A stretch of 64,000 nt of DNA, taken from Alnus glutinosa (lineage: Eukaryota; Streptophyta; Magnoliopsida; Fagales; Betulaceae). The stretch's first letter is position 1. The number at the start of each line of letters is the position of its first letter. Positions 53,001-64,000 of this stretch are shown in pieces. A program made the translations under genes and the position numbers. The notes below the pieces were generated by a model. It made no database searches. It saw only the letters and a list, made by a program, of their open reading frames with translations, and was not told where the DNA came from. The stretch is taken from the NCBI RefSeq assembly GCF_958979055.1, contig NC_084888.1, forward strand, positions 6,743,501 through 6,807,500, written 5' to 3'.

Positions 53001-53959
53001 GCTGTTAGTTTTGCCTAATTCTGTCTTTTCGTGAATATGTATGTGATTCTTAATATATATACATTTTCATTAATACCCTCGAGTCTCTCAAGGCTCGGGG
53101 TGACTTTTCTCCTGTCATGGTAATAATTTAAAATTAGTACATTTAACAGAGTAATTTTATTCGATGTTAACAATTTTTTATTTTTAAAAACAAAAGTTAA
53201 ATAAGATAGAATGATATCAATCATTAGATGCATAAATTTTAAATCTTAAGTCCTAACCATGAAATGGATAATTTCATTTAGAATTAAGATAATCCTTATC
53301 CAAGAGCAAGGACTTCCTTTCTTTATCACTACCACGTTGTTGTTGTATGTTTTTTTTTTTTTTTAAAAAAAAGTATTATGATCAGGACCAAGTGTTTTCT
53401 TTTTTGTAAGTATTATCTGGACCACTTTTGTTGATGTTGTTGTACGTATTACAGGACCACAAAAAAAACGACCACGTTTTTTGTGTTTTTGTTTTTTTGA
53501 AGTAATATTACAATTCTCTTCGTTTCAAATTAAATTGATAAGGACTAAAAATTAGTGCATTTAAGGGTATATATAAATTTAATATTAGCAAGTCTTTTAA
53601 AAAATTTAAATAATATAAAATAAAATATAATGTTAAATGCACAAACTTTAAATTATAACCATAAAACATATAGTATTAATTTCATTTAAAACAAAAGAAA
53701 TCCTTGTCCGAAAGCAAGGATTTCCTTTCTTTATCACAATATTATTATTTTTAATTATATTTAGTTAGGCGTGAGCCGCACATGATGGACTTAGACGGTG
53801 GGAATCGCAGACGTTGAAATGCTTACTCAAGTCCAATTGAGCCGTAGCCTGACTCAACCTCATTAGGACATCAATAAAATCCATAGCCGTTAATATTAAT
53901 AGGATTGAGAATTCTCATTTTGAGAGTAGAATTTTCACTCTAGTACATATCCAACTAGC

Positions 53960-54116
53960 TAGGGACGGAGCTAAAAACTATTATGGCCAGGGACCATTAG
54001 TCAAAAAAAAAATTATTACTAGGAGCTAGTAGGTTAATTTATTTTTTTACCAAAAAAAATTTTTGTTCTTAGAAATGGGGCCATGGTCTATACTGGCCCC
54101 TCCTTCTCCGCCCCTA
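53960..54116. mobile_element. MITE with GGGGCGGAG termini (inverted arm copy)
   Basis: Reverse complement of 48537-48695. Termini TAGGGACGGAG and CTCCGCCCCTA. Confidence 0.55.
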
Positions 54117-54471
54117 TATTCAATCACATCAAAAAAAAAAATTGAGATTGCTGAACCACCGCATATATTATTATTATTAGGACCGCATTACTTCCTTATG
54201 ATTGTACGGGTAATGTGTATACTATGTAGAGAAAGGCTGATAGAAGAAGGCACGTAGTAGCATGATAGAGGTGGAACATATGGAAAATATGGCGCACGAG
54301 CTGAACCAATCGGCTTGGATAAAAGGATTTGGGCTATGGACCCGGCAACTTTCCTTTGGAAATGTTTTTGTTTTTCAAAATTCTCAATGCAAATTAAAAT
54401 TAGAAAAGAGTTATGTTAAAAAGTTTGTCTAAGCTTATTTGTATTTGTTTGTTATTTATTTATTTATTTTT

Positions 54472-55136
54472 GGAGTAATTGCACTATTGGTCCCTGTGAT
54501 ATGCCATAATTATTTTTCACTCCCTATGGTTCAAAAAGTTCATGGAAGGTTCTTGTGGTAAGCAATAATTACAAATCGATCCCTGAAGTCAAATTTCGTT
54601 AAATGTTTTGACAAATTCTGTTAAATGCTATGTCAGCGCCACGCCAAACCAATAAAATAGTGACACGTGTTTATTTGAATAAAAAAATTTATTAAAAAAT
54701 AAATAAATAAACTTTTTTTTAAAAAAAAAAATGGCGAGGGGTGGCTGGGCTACCCCCAGCCTATGGGGGTGGCCGCCGGGGGTGGTGCCCAGGCACCCCC
54801 AATTTCCTGGGGGTGGCCTTCGGGCCACCCCTAGATCTACTATAGGGGTGGCTGGGCCACCCCTTTGCCCTTCCCATTTTTTTGTTTTTTTTTTTTTGAA
54901 AAAAAATAAGATTTTTTTTTTAATTTTTTTTAATTATTTATTAAGATGGGCACGTGTCGTCATCTTATTGGTTTGATGTGACATTTAACAGAATCTGTCA
55001 AAAATTTTAACGGAATTTGACTACAGGGATCGATTAGTAATTATTGCTTACCACAAGGACTTCTCGTGAACTTTTTAAACCATAAGAAGTGATTTGTAAT
55101 TATGATATACCATAGGGACTAATGATGCAATTATCC
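54472..55136. mobile_element. Mutator-like long-TIR element, uninterrupted (665 bp)
   Basis: Inverted repeats of about 200 bp start GGAGTAATTGCACTATTGG and, reversed, GGATAATTGCATCATTAG. The core is G+C-rich with GGGTGGC motifs. Flanks are A+T-rich and an exact 9-bp duplication cannot be read. It includes the empty LARD site at 54676-54680. Confidence 0.7.
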
Positions 55137-55324
55137 GTTTATTATTTTTAAAAAGTTCATTCAACAAAATGAGTTACAGACCAAACAACAAACAAAGCAA
55201 AACTCAGGGTCGATGTTTTCCTTTACATATGAAAGAGAAAAGAAAAGAAAAAATAGGTGAGAATACCGTTAGAATGAACTCTAAACCGAGTCTAGGTTTG
55301 AATGATTAGGTGTTAATATATAAA

Positions 55325-56279
55325 AGCACTCCCATCAGTTTCTCAATCATTTTCCCTATATTTAGGGAACAAAACTACTTTTCGTTTCCCTATAAAAAAA
55401 CACCCTACAGTAAATTCCCTAAATCTTTCCTATATCAATTAAATACTCTATCTTTATCTTATTTTATTATTATTTTTTTCTCTTTCTTTTTTTATTTCTT
55501 TTTTCTTTTTTTCTCTCTTCCTCTCTCTCGTCTTCTCTAGAAACTTCCTCAAATCCCTCCTCTCTCGCCTCCGCCTCCCTCACCCTCCACGACCTCCTCA
55601 ATCCTCTCCCCAAATTCTATTAGTCCTCTCACCTCCAAGCAGAAGACACGATCCATTTTAGGAACAGAGGCTGGTCTTCCACAGTGGGTGGAGGTACGAG
55701 TTCTCTTGCTTTCTCTTTTTCGCCGCATGAAACGGCGTCATCGTCCGATGTTGGTTGGGGATTGGATGGTTCTCGTTGGGGTGGGCTAAGGGGTTGGGTG
55801 GTGGAATCGTCGTTGTCCATTTGGAGAGGAGTGGAAGGTTGAGAGTTTAGGGTTTGAGTTCGAGATGGTTCGTTATCCGGTCGCTTTTCGCCGCATGAAA
55901 CGACGTGATCCGCCGATGTTGGTTCGGGAATGGACGGTTCTTGTTGGGTGGTGGAATTGTCGCTGTCCATTTGGAGAGGAGTGGAAGGTTGAGGGTTTAG
56001 GGTTTGGGTTGGAGATGGTTCGTTCTCCGGAGATGCCGCCATTGGAGCAACTGGCCGTGCTACGGTGCTAGGAGAGATGAGAGAGCCCTTCTTTTTTCTT
56101 TTTTTTTATTATTATTATTAAAATAATGGGTTGGGAAGCAACAGTACTTTCCAATGGGTTGGGAACCAAAAAATCCAAATTTAGGATATCTGCTGAAGGT
56201 TAGTTTTTCGTGTTTTTTATGATATTTTCCCTAAACATGGGGAAGGAAACCATTTTAGGGAGTTTGATGGGAGTGTTCT
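55325..56279. mobile_element. TIR element carrying a captured exon (inverted arm copy)
   Basis: Inverted counterpart of 41150-42101, with AGCACTCCCATCAG at the left and TGATGGGAGTGTTC at the right. Confidence 0.5.
55629..56042 (-). CDS. captured-exon open frame, 137 aa, unknown function
   Basis: Starts MAASPENEPSPTQTLN and ends FLKWIVSSAWR with stop TGA. It is Pro/Ser/Thr-rich, acidic and probably disordered. Residues around 1-52 and 54-105 are an internal duplication (NEPSxTQTLNxQPSTPLQMD appears twice, with VSCGEK after each). The stop overlaps a donor-like GGAGGTGAGA, so this may be exon 1 of a longer gene. The two other copies have lost the start and gained a stop. It could simply be non-coding sequence that happens to be open. 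Confidence 0.35.
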   Translation of the reverse strand: MAASPENEPSPTQTLNPQPSTPLQMDSDNSTTQQEPSIPEPTSADHVVSCGEKRPDNEPSRTQTLNSQPSTPLQMDNDDSTTQPLSPPQREPSNPQPTSDDDAVSCGEKEKARELVPPPTVEDQPLFLKWIVSSAWR

Positions 56280-56464
56280 AATGGGTTGTTAGCACACTTT
56301 CAAATTGGCAATTAAGGATGCAGTTATATGGTACGTGCGTTCGCACATGTTTTGCTCGCCACGTCTTCAGTTGGGATGCAGTGGGATTGTCTTTTGAAAC
56401 TTGTCATGTGATGGTTTAAATAGGACCGTTGATTTCAATCAAAAGGTTGTAGGACTTAGTACAT

Positions 56465-56845
56465 TAGAGCACTAGTAGCAGTTAGCTTATATTGGCTCTC
56501 TTCCTTTTAGAAAAAATTTCATGAAAAACATCAAAAAACCTCCCACAGCAGATGCCCTATATTTAGATGAGGATGTTGAAAATGAATAGTAATTCCCTAT
56601 ATATACATGTCTACTATTCATTCCCAATGTATTATTTTAATATAAAAAAAGTATATTTAATTGATATAGGGAAGAGAGAAAAAGTAGGAAAGAGAGAAAA
56701 AAAATAAAATAAGGGTAAAAAATAATATTTAATTGATATTGGAAAAGATAAGGGAATCTATTGTGTGTGTTTTTTATAGGGAAGTAAAAAATAATTTTAT
56801 TTCCTAAATATAGAGAAAATAGTTGAGAATATGTTGTTAGTACTC
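56465..56845. mobile_element. small TIR element in arm F (inverted copy)
   Basis: Inverted counterpart of 40590-40965. AGCACTAGTAGCAG at the left and TGTTGTTAGTACT at the right. Confidence 0.45.
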
Positions 56846-57882
56846 TTAGGGTCCATTTGGATTTGCGATTTCAAAAAGTGAGATTTTAAAATAACGATTT
56901 TAAAATGTGCGATTTAAAAAAATGATTTTTAAAAACGCAGTTAGGCGTTTGACAAAATCACAGTTTGGCCTTTAAAATCACCTGAAGTCCAACATACGCC
57001 GACACGTAGACAGCGTAGAGTCGCGCGTGACGGTTACCTTCGCCTTCTACAGCTGCTGTCGGCCTCCAGTGGAGATTTTGGCCAACTTTGCAGGCGCATG
57101 GAGTTCACGTGCCGGCGAACGACCGCCGCTCCGCTAGATGCCAATGTGTTGTTCCTTTATTTTACATGCTTTCGCTAGTTTCTTCGGGGCTTTTTGTTTT
57201 ATATACCTTTTATGTGTCCCATGTATTTGTTACGTAATTGGTGTTTGGGTCATTTTAACTTTTTATATACCTTTAACCACATTTACTGGTGGCATGGGTT
57301 CTTGGCATCCGTGCTAAGAATCATTAGGCTCGCGTCTTAATTTGATGCATTGTCTTCATGTACTTGCATTCTTAATGTTTAATTTTGGGCCGCCCAATCC
57401 TAATTTGATGTAATTTTCTATTCATGTATCTATAAAGAGAAGGAAAAAAAAAATTGGGGAATTTAAAAGCACGGCACACACGTGAACAGTATATTCTTGG
57501 GAAAATACAGAGTTAACGGATAAAGAACAGATCACACACGTCAATGGAGTCTCACCATTGATTATTGATTAATGAGCTGATAATTTTCATTGATTAATCC
57601 AAAGAACTGGAATTAATACATCAACTTATATAACTCACTACCTGCTTATTGAAGATAACGATAAACTTAAAAGGATTACAAAGGAAATGATAAAAGATAA
57701 CTCGTGTACAGGACTACAATACACGATGGAACAGTCAACTTCAAATACAGAGCACTTCTCTTCTCTTCCACGGTAGTAATTGGTAACGTAAGGCAGAGTA
57801 GACAGTACTGCTTATTCATCCAAAAGAAGAAGAAGATAACTAACAGAGAAACTAATGCAGGTAGTTGTTAATGTCAAGGAGT

Positions 57883-59010
<1,128 letters not shown>

Positions 59011-59087
59011 TTACTAGTGCGCTTTGCTTATAACTTGCCGCTTCAATTCGCTTGAGAGTTGAGAATCAATGGTGAAGGAACATCCAC

Positions 59088-59095
59088 TTATATAG
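59088..59095 (-). promoter_or_regulatory. TATA box of chitinase-like gene (U3)
   Basis: CTATATAAG on the minus strand, the same distance from the ATG as in U2. Confidence 0.6.
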
Positions 59096-59805
59096 GCATA
59101 TGTGGGAATTGAATACCAAAGGACTACGTAAGCCCACACGTCTCTAGAAGAATATTCCCTCCAAAATGCTAGCATTCACATCCGTTCTACAAATATTTAG
59201 TTAAACAATCATTTGTTTTTTTAACTACTCACTTTTTTAAAGCACTTAGCTGCATCGATCAATTGTGATTCTAGTTTTAGTTATTTACTTTTACTATTAC
59301 ATTTAAATATCATTTCTCCAACAATCTTATACGGAGAGAGAATCAGACAAAAAATGTGAACTATATTCAATAGTCGAATACTGCATTAAAGTATTCAGTA
59401 GTAAAAAACCACATTAACTAAGTTTAGACCAGTAGGAAACTGTCCTGGCCGAGATGATAGATTTTCTATGACCTGTACATACGCGCGCGCGTGTGTATAT
59501 ATATATATTCATCCTCACAACTTGAAAGTGTGCTGAAATCTCTTCGTGATGGGTTTAAATATACTACGAGAGATTAGTCTCTGTGAAATTAATTTAATCT
59601 GAGGCTTTGGCTTTTGTACTGCATATATAGCTTTACACTTGTTTGGCTGCCTAGAAAGTTTGGTAAATGACTTATTACTTGTCACTTCCCCACATTTTTC
59701 AGCAACCAAGCAGAGTGTTTGGTAAATGCTCGGAAGATTGTTTTTTGTTCTTTAATTCTTTGTTTGTTCCACAGATCAAGTTTCTTTGGTAGGCGCAAAA
59801 AATAA

Positions 59806-59992
59806 ATATTTTTTTTTAAAAAATAATACCCGGTCCGGATATGTGGTTTTATCCGAGATGATCGGATAACCCTCGATTAACCGGGGTACCCGGATCCGGA
59901 TCAAGTTATTGAAATCCAATAATCGGGGACCCCAATTCTGATTCCCAATTTTGGTCAATAACCAAGAATTGGAATCAAATTTACATCCCTAT
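59806..59992. mobile_element. MITE-like relic rich in CCGGAT motifs (U3)
   Basis: Second copy of 38452-38640. Confidence 0.35.
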
Positions 59993-60129
59993 ATTTTCAG
60001 CAGAGGAAAGGAAGCGACTAGCGGCGAAGATGCGAGCCTACTCTTCTCAAGCCTACTAAAATAGCTTAGGCTTACCAAGCCTAGTCTACAACAACAGGGC
60101 TACAACAAGCAAGCTTTCATCGTAGGCAC

Positions 60130-61190
60130 TTTTTTTTTTTTTTTGAACAAATAGCATGTGCTATTTAACTTCTAGAAGCCCAAAGGCTACATCGTGAGCA
60201 ATGAGGGACATACCCCCCACACACTCTTAAGTCAGAAGGATCTGACTTAAAAAACAATTACATATGTAGAATCTCAAATTTCACTAAAATTACAATCAGC
60301 CCCCTAACAAAGAAAATTCTAATAAAACTTGAGCCACACATAAGCAATTGTACCTAGAAACAAGAGAATACACAAACACAACTAGCAGAAAATACAATCC
60401 AAAACATCAGAGGGGAAGCACTGTCTACGCCGGAGACCGGCGCGTGTACAACACGCACCTCCCCCGAAACCGCCAGCCATCAGATCGGCCTCCCAGTGCC
60501 CAACCGCCGCCTTTGCACGGCAAAAAAATGTCGGAACGAGACCTCCATGCGCCGGTCGAAGAGAAAACTTCACTGGTGCGTGACAATCACGCGCCGGTCA
60601 CCGATGATCCCGACAGCCGGAAACAAACAGCTGCGGAGCAAGAAGACACTGGTGAACCCATCTGAGCGGCGCATGTCTCTAGAAAGCCAATGGAAAAACG
60701 TAGATCTAGCATCAAAAGTTGAAACAGTTTAGGCACAAATACGCTCCACCGGCGAGACAAAACGAAAACAAGAACACCCCGCCAGACGCCTCGGGAAGGA
60801 CCTCCTGTCAGAGAACGAGAAGAACAGAAAAGAAAACAAACACAAATAACACAAGACTCCAGAGCCCAGAGGACTCGGAGAACAAAACTCCACAGCCTAA
60901 AACGACTGTAAGAAAGACTACCTTCCCCATGGTACACACCATGGAGGAAGCAAAAAAATTTCACCGGGGAAGGGAGGCTTAGAAGCCCCCCTTCCCAGCG
61001 ATCAACAGATTGCTAGTTTTGTATTCAGAAGAAGACGCCCACGAGAGACAGAGAGAGAAACTGGATGAGAATAAACTTGAATGAAATGATCAGTAGAAAC
61101 CTTCCTTCCCCATGAAAATAATCAAGAACTTCGTTGCCATTGGAGGCGAAGACAAATTCTACCATCCTACCCAAAAACAAGCTTACTGCT
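60130..61190 (-). mobile_element. LINE-like retroelement tail, minus strand (U3)
   Basis: Second copy of 38780-39840. The T run differs by one base in length and there are single-base changes. Confidence 0.5.
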
Positions 61191-61639
61191 TATGGCATCC
61201 TGTTTGGACCACTTATTTTGTTTCTGACTAATGCTATGTTTGTTTTGACGTAAAATATTATTCGTCGTAAAATATTTTTAGAGAAATTATTTTTTAGAAA
61301 AAATGATTTTCCTTAAAAATATTTTTTAGCGTTTGACTCTTATGAAAAAATTACCAACTACGAAAAACAATTGGCAACGAAATTCCGACAATGATGGCTG
61401 GAATCCGACAACGGTGGGCCAGATTTAAGCTAGGACTATATTTTTATTTGTGGTAAAGTATTCATCCTCACAACTGGGTCCAAAGGTTTAATACCTCCAT
61501 TCCATGCCCGGTTAACTTGTTTTTCTTTTGGGTTTGGTTTTTCAAACCTTATTCAGTTTGAGTTTGGGCTAAAAAACCCATGAAACTTGGCCTGAATACG
61601 ATGCTCAGCCGGCATCCTTGTTTGATTTTGCGATAATAA

Positions 61640-61941
61640 GGGTGTGTTTGGGATTGCGATTCCGTAGTGAAAAAGTGCGATTTTAAACCAAATCGCAGAA
61701 AATGAACCGTTTGAAAATTGCGTTTTGAAAAAACTGTGATTTGAAAACGCAGAAAAGTGCTTATTCAAATCGCAGGCAATGTGGTGCTTTTTTGAAAACG
61801 CAGTATTTTAAAAGATTAACCTGCAATTTTAAAGGCCAAACTGCGATTTTACCAAACGCTTAACTGCGTTTTTAAAAATCATTTTTTTAAATCGCACATT
61901 TTAAAATCACACTTTTTGAAATCACAAATCCAAACGGACCC
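61640..61941. mobile_element. PIF/Harbinger (Tourist)-like MITE (U3)
   Basis: GGGTGTGTTTGGG to CCAAACGGACCC, flanked by TAA (61637-61639) and TAA (61942-61944). Confidence 0.75.
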
Positions 61942-62503
61942 TAAAAGTACTAACAACAGATTCTAAACCATTTTCTCTATATTTAGGAAATAAAACTATT
62001 TTTTACTACCCTATAAAAAACACTTCCCTTATCTTTTCCAATATCAATTAAATATTATTTTTTACCCTTATTTTATTTTATTTTTCTCTTTCCTACTTTT
62101 TCTCTCTTCCCTATATCAATTAAATATACTTTTTTTTATATTAAAATAATACATAGGAAATGAATAGTAGACATGTATATATAGGGAATTACTATTCATT
62201 TTCAACATCCTCATCTAAATATAGGGCATCTGCTGTGGGAGGTTTTTTGATGTTTTTCATGAAATTTTCTCTAAAAGGAAGAGAGCCAATATAAGCTAAC
62301 TGCTACTAGTGCTCTAATGTACTAAGTCCTACAACCTTTTGATTGAAATCAACGGTCATGTTTAAACCATCACATGACAAGTTTCAAAAGACAATCCCAC
62401 TGCATCCCAACTGAAGACGTGGCGAGCAAAACATGTGCAAACGCACGTACCATATAACTGCATCCTTAATTGCCAATTTGAAAGTGTGCTAACAACCCAT
62501 TAG

Positions 62504-63457
62504 AACACTCCCATCAAACTCCCTAAAATGGTTTCCTTCCCCATGTTTAGGAAAAATATCATAAAAAACACGAAAAACTAACCTTCAGCAGATATCCTAA
62601 ATTTGGGTTTTTTGGTTCTCAACCCATTGGAAAGTACTGTTGCTTCCCAACCCATTATTTTAATAATGATAATAAAAAAAAAAAAAAAAAAAAGGGCTCT
62701 CTCCTCTCTCCTAGCACCGTAGCACGGCCAGTTGCTCCAATCGCGGCATCTCCGGAGAACAAACCATCTCTAACCCAAACCCTAAACTCTCAACCTTCCA
62801 CTCCTCTCCAAATGGACAGCGACGATTCCACCACCCAACAAGAACCATCCATTCCCGAACCAACATCGGCGGATCACGTCGTTTCATGCGGCGAAAAGCG
62901 ACCGGATAACGAACCATCTTGAACTCAAACCCTAAACTCTTAACCTTCCACTCCTCTCCAAATGGACAACGACGATTCCACCACCCAACCCCTTCGCCCA
63001 CCCCAACGAGAACCGTCCAATCCCCAACCAACATCGGAGGATGACGCCGTTTCATGCGGCGAAAAAGCGAAAGCAAGAGAACTCGTACCTCCACCCACTG
63101 TGGAAGACCAGCCTCTGTTCCTAAAATGGATCGTGTCTTCTACTTGGAGGTGAGAGGACTAATAGAATTTGGGGAGAGGATTGAGGAGGTCGTGGAGGGT
63201 GAGGGAGGCGGAGGCGAGAGAAGAGGGATTTGAGGAAGTTTCTGGAGAAGACGAGAGAGAGGAAGAGAGAAAAAAAGAAAAAAGAAATAAAATAAGAAAG
63301 AGAAAAAAAAATAATAAAATAAGATAAAGAAAGAGTATTTAATTGATATATGAAAAATTTAGGGAATCTACTGTAGGGTGTTTTTTTATAGGGAAATGAA
63401 AAGTGGTTTTGTTCCCTAAATATATGAAACATGATTGAGAAACTGATGGGAGTGCTT
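62504..63457. mobile_element. TIR element carrying a captured exon (third copy)
   Basis: Same termini as 41150-42101. Confidence 0.5.
62740..63153 (+). pseudogene. captured exon, broken copy (arm F, third)
   Basis: The same two lesions as at 41382-41795 (ATG to ATC, CGA to TGA). The forward arms therefore share an ancestor that was already broken. Confidence 0.6.
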
Positions 63458-63640
63458 TTATATATTAACACCTAATCATTCAAACCTAGACTCGGTTTAG
63501 AGTTCATTCTAACGGTATTCTCACCTATTTTTTTTCTTTTCTCTTTCATATGTAAAGGAAAACATCGACCCTGAGTTTTGCTTTGTTTGTTGTTTGGTCT
63601 GTAACTCATTTTGTTGAATGAACTTTTTAAAATAATAAAC

Positions 63641-64000
63641 GGATAATTGCATCATTGGTCCCTATGGTATATCATAATTACAAATCACTTCCTATGGTTT
63701 AAAAAGTTCATGGAAAGTTCTTGTGGTAAGCAATAATTACTAATCGATCTCTGGAGTCAAATTCCATTAAAATTTTTGACATAAATGTCACATCAAACCA
63801 ATAAGATGACGACACGTGCCCATCTTAATAAATAATTAAAAAAAATTAAAAAAAAAAAAACTTATTTTTTTTCAAAAAAAGAAAAAACAAAAAAATGGGA
63901 AGGGCAAAGGTGTGGCCCAGCTACCCCTATAGTAGATCCAGGGGTGGCCCAAAGGCCACCCCCAGGCCATTTGGGGTGCCTGGGCACCACCCCCGGCGGC
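63641..64000. mobile_element. Mutator-like long-TIR element, partial (window edge)
   Basis: Begins GGATAATTGCATCATTGGTC as at 42285 and runs into the G+C-rich core at the window end. Confidence 0.65.

Larger units (their letters stand above)
53077..56850 (-). repeat. arm F, inverted copy
   Basis: Reverse complement of the first F arm (40590-49575 minus the LTR element). It begins CCCTCGAGTCTCTCAAGG. It lacks the 5.2-kb LTR insertion. It differs from the forward arms more than they differ from each other, for example an intact ATG and CGA in the captured exon. Confidence 0.85.
61942..64000 (+). repeat. arm F, third (forward) copy, cut by the window end
   Basis: Matches 40590-42645 in the same order and orientation with very few differences (offset 21352 rising to 21358 through homopolymer length). 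The window ends about 100 bases before the point where the first copy has the LARD-like insertion. Confidence 0.85.

Overview
The window is nuclear DNA from a flowering plant, most likely a woody eudicot. The genes have many short exons with GT-AG introns, A+T-rich introns and plant-type proteins. LINE, LTR, hAT-, Mutator- and Harbinger-like elements are dense. A Fagales-type tree is a guess from the overall look, not proven.

Region 1 (about 0.4-32 kb) is ordinary genic DNA with three intact plus-strand genes. They are an ABI-like subunit of the SCAR/WAVE actin-nucleation complex (762-6550, 9 coding exons, ABIL1), a Golgi GT77 xylosyltransferase of the RGXT/MGP4 family (8559-11515, 4 exons), and a large membrane-anchored GT1/GT4-fold glycosyltransferase (16274-31850, 14 exons, about 1037 aa). 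A minus-strand tRNA-Gly(TCC) lies at 12565-12636. The third gene has a 6.9-kb intron carrying an internally deleted LTR retrotransposon, a hAT-type MITE nested in one of its LTRs, and a minus-strand LINE relic with the RT zinc-binding region.

Region 2 (about 32.5-64 kb) is a large, recently rearranged repeat complex. A 5.1-kb unit (U) carries a GC-AG-intron class III chitinase-like gene whose GH18 active-site acids are replaced. U occurs three times: truncated and inverted (32.56-34.44 kb), complete (35.5-40.6 kb) and complete (56.85-61.94 kb). It is bordered by a 3.8-kb arm (F). F is forward after U2 (40.6-49.6 kb, enlarged by an LTR element), inverted before U3 (53.1-56.85 kb) and forward again after U3 (61.9 kb to the window end). 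The layout is U1(rev)-filler-U2-F-S-F(rev)-U3-F. This resembles two copies of a very large terminal-inverted-repeat element with gene cargo, separated by a 3.5-kb single-copy segment S. S holds a 30-bp perfect hairpin and what looks like the signal-peptide exon of a gene cut off by the right-hand copy.

Nested inside F is a 5.2-kb LTR retrotransposon without recognisable gag/pol (42747-47958). The inverted F arm preserves its empty target site. A 1-kb piece of its interior also fills the gap between the inverted chitinase copies U1 and U2. Within F, a smaller element carries a captured 137-codon exon that is open in only one of its three copies.
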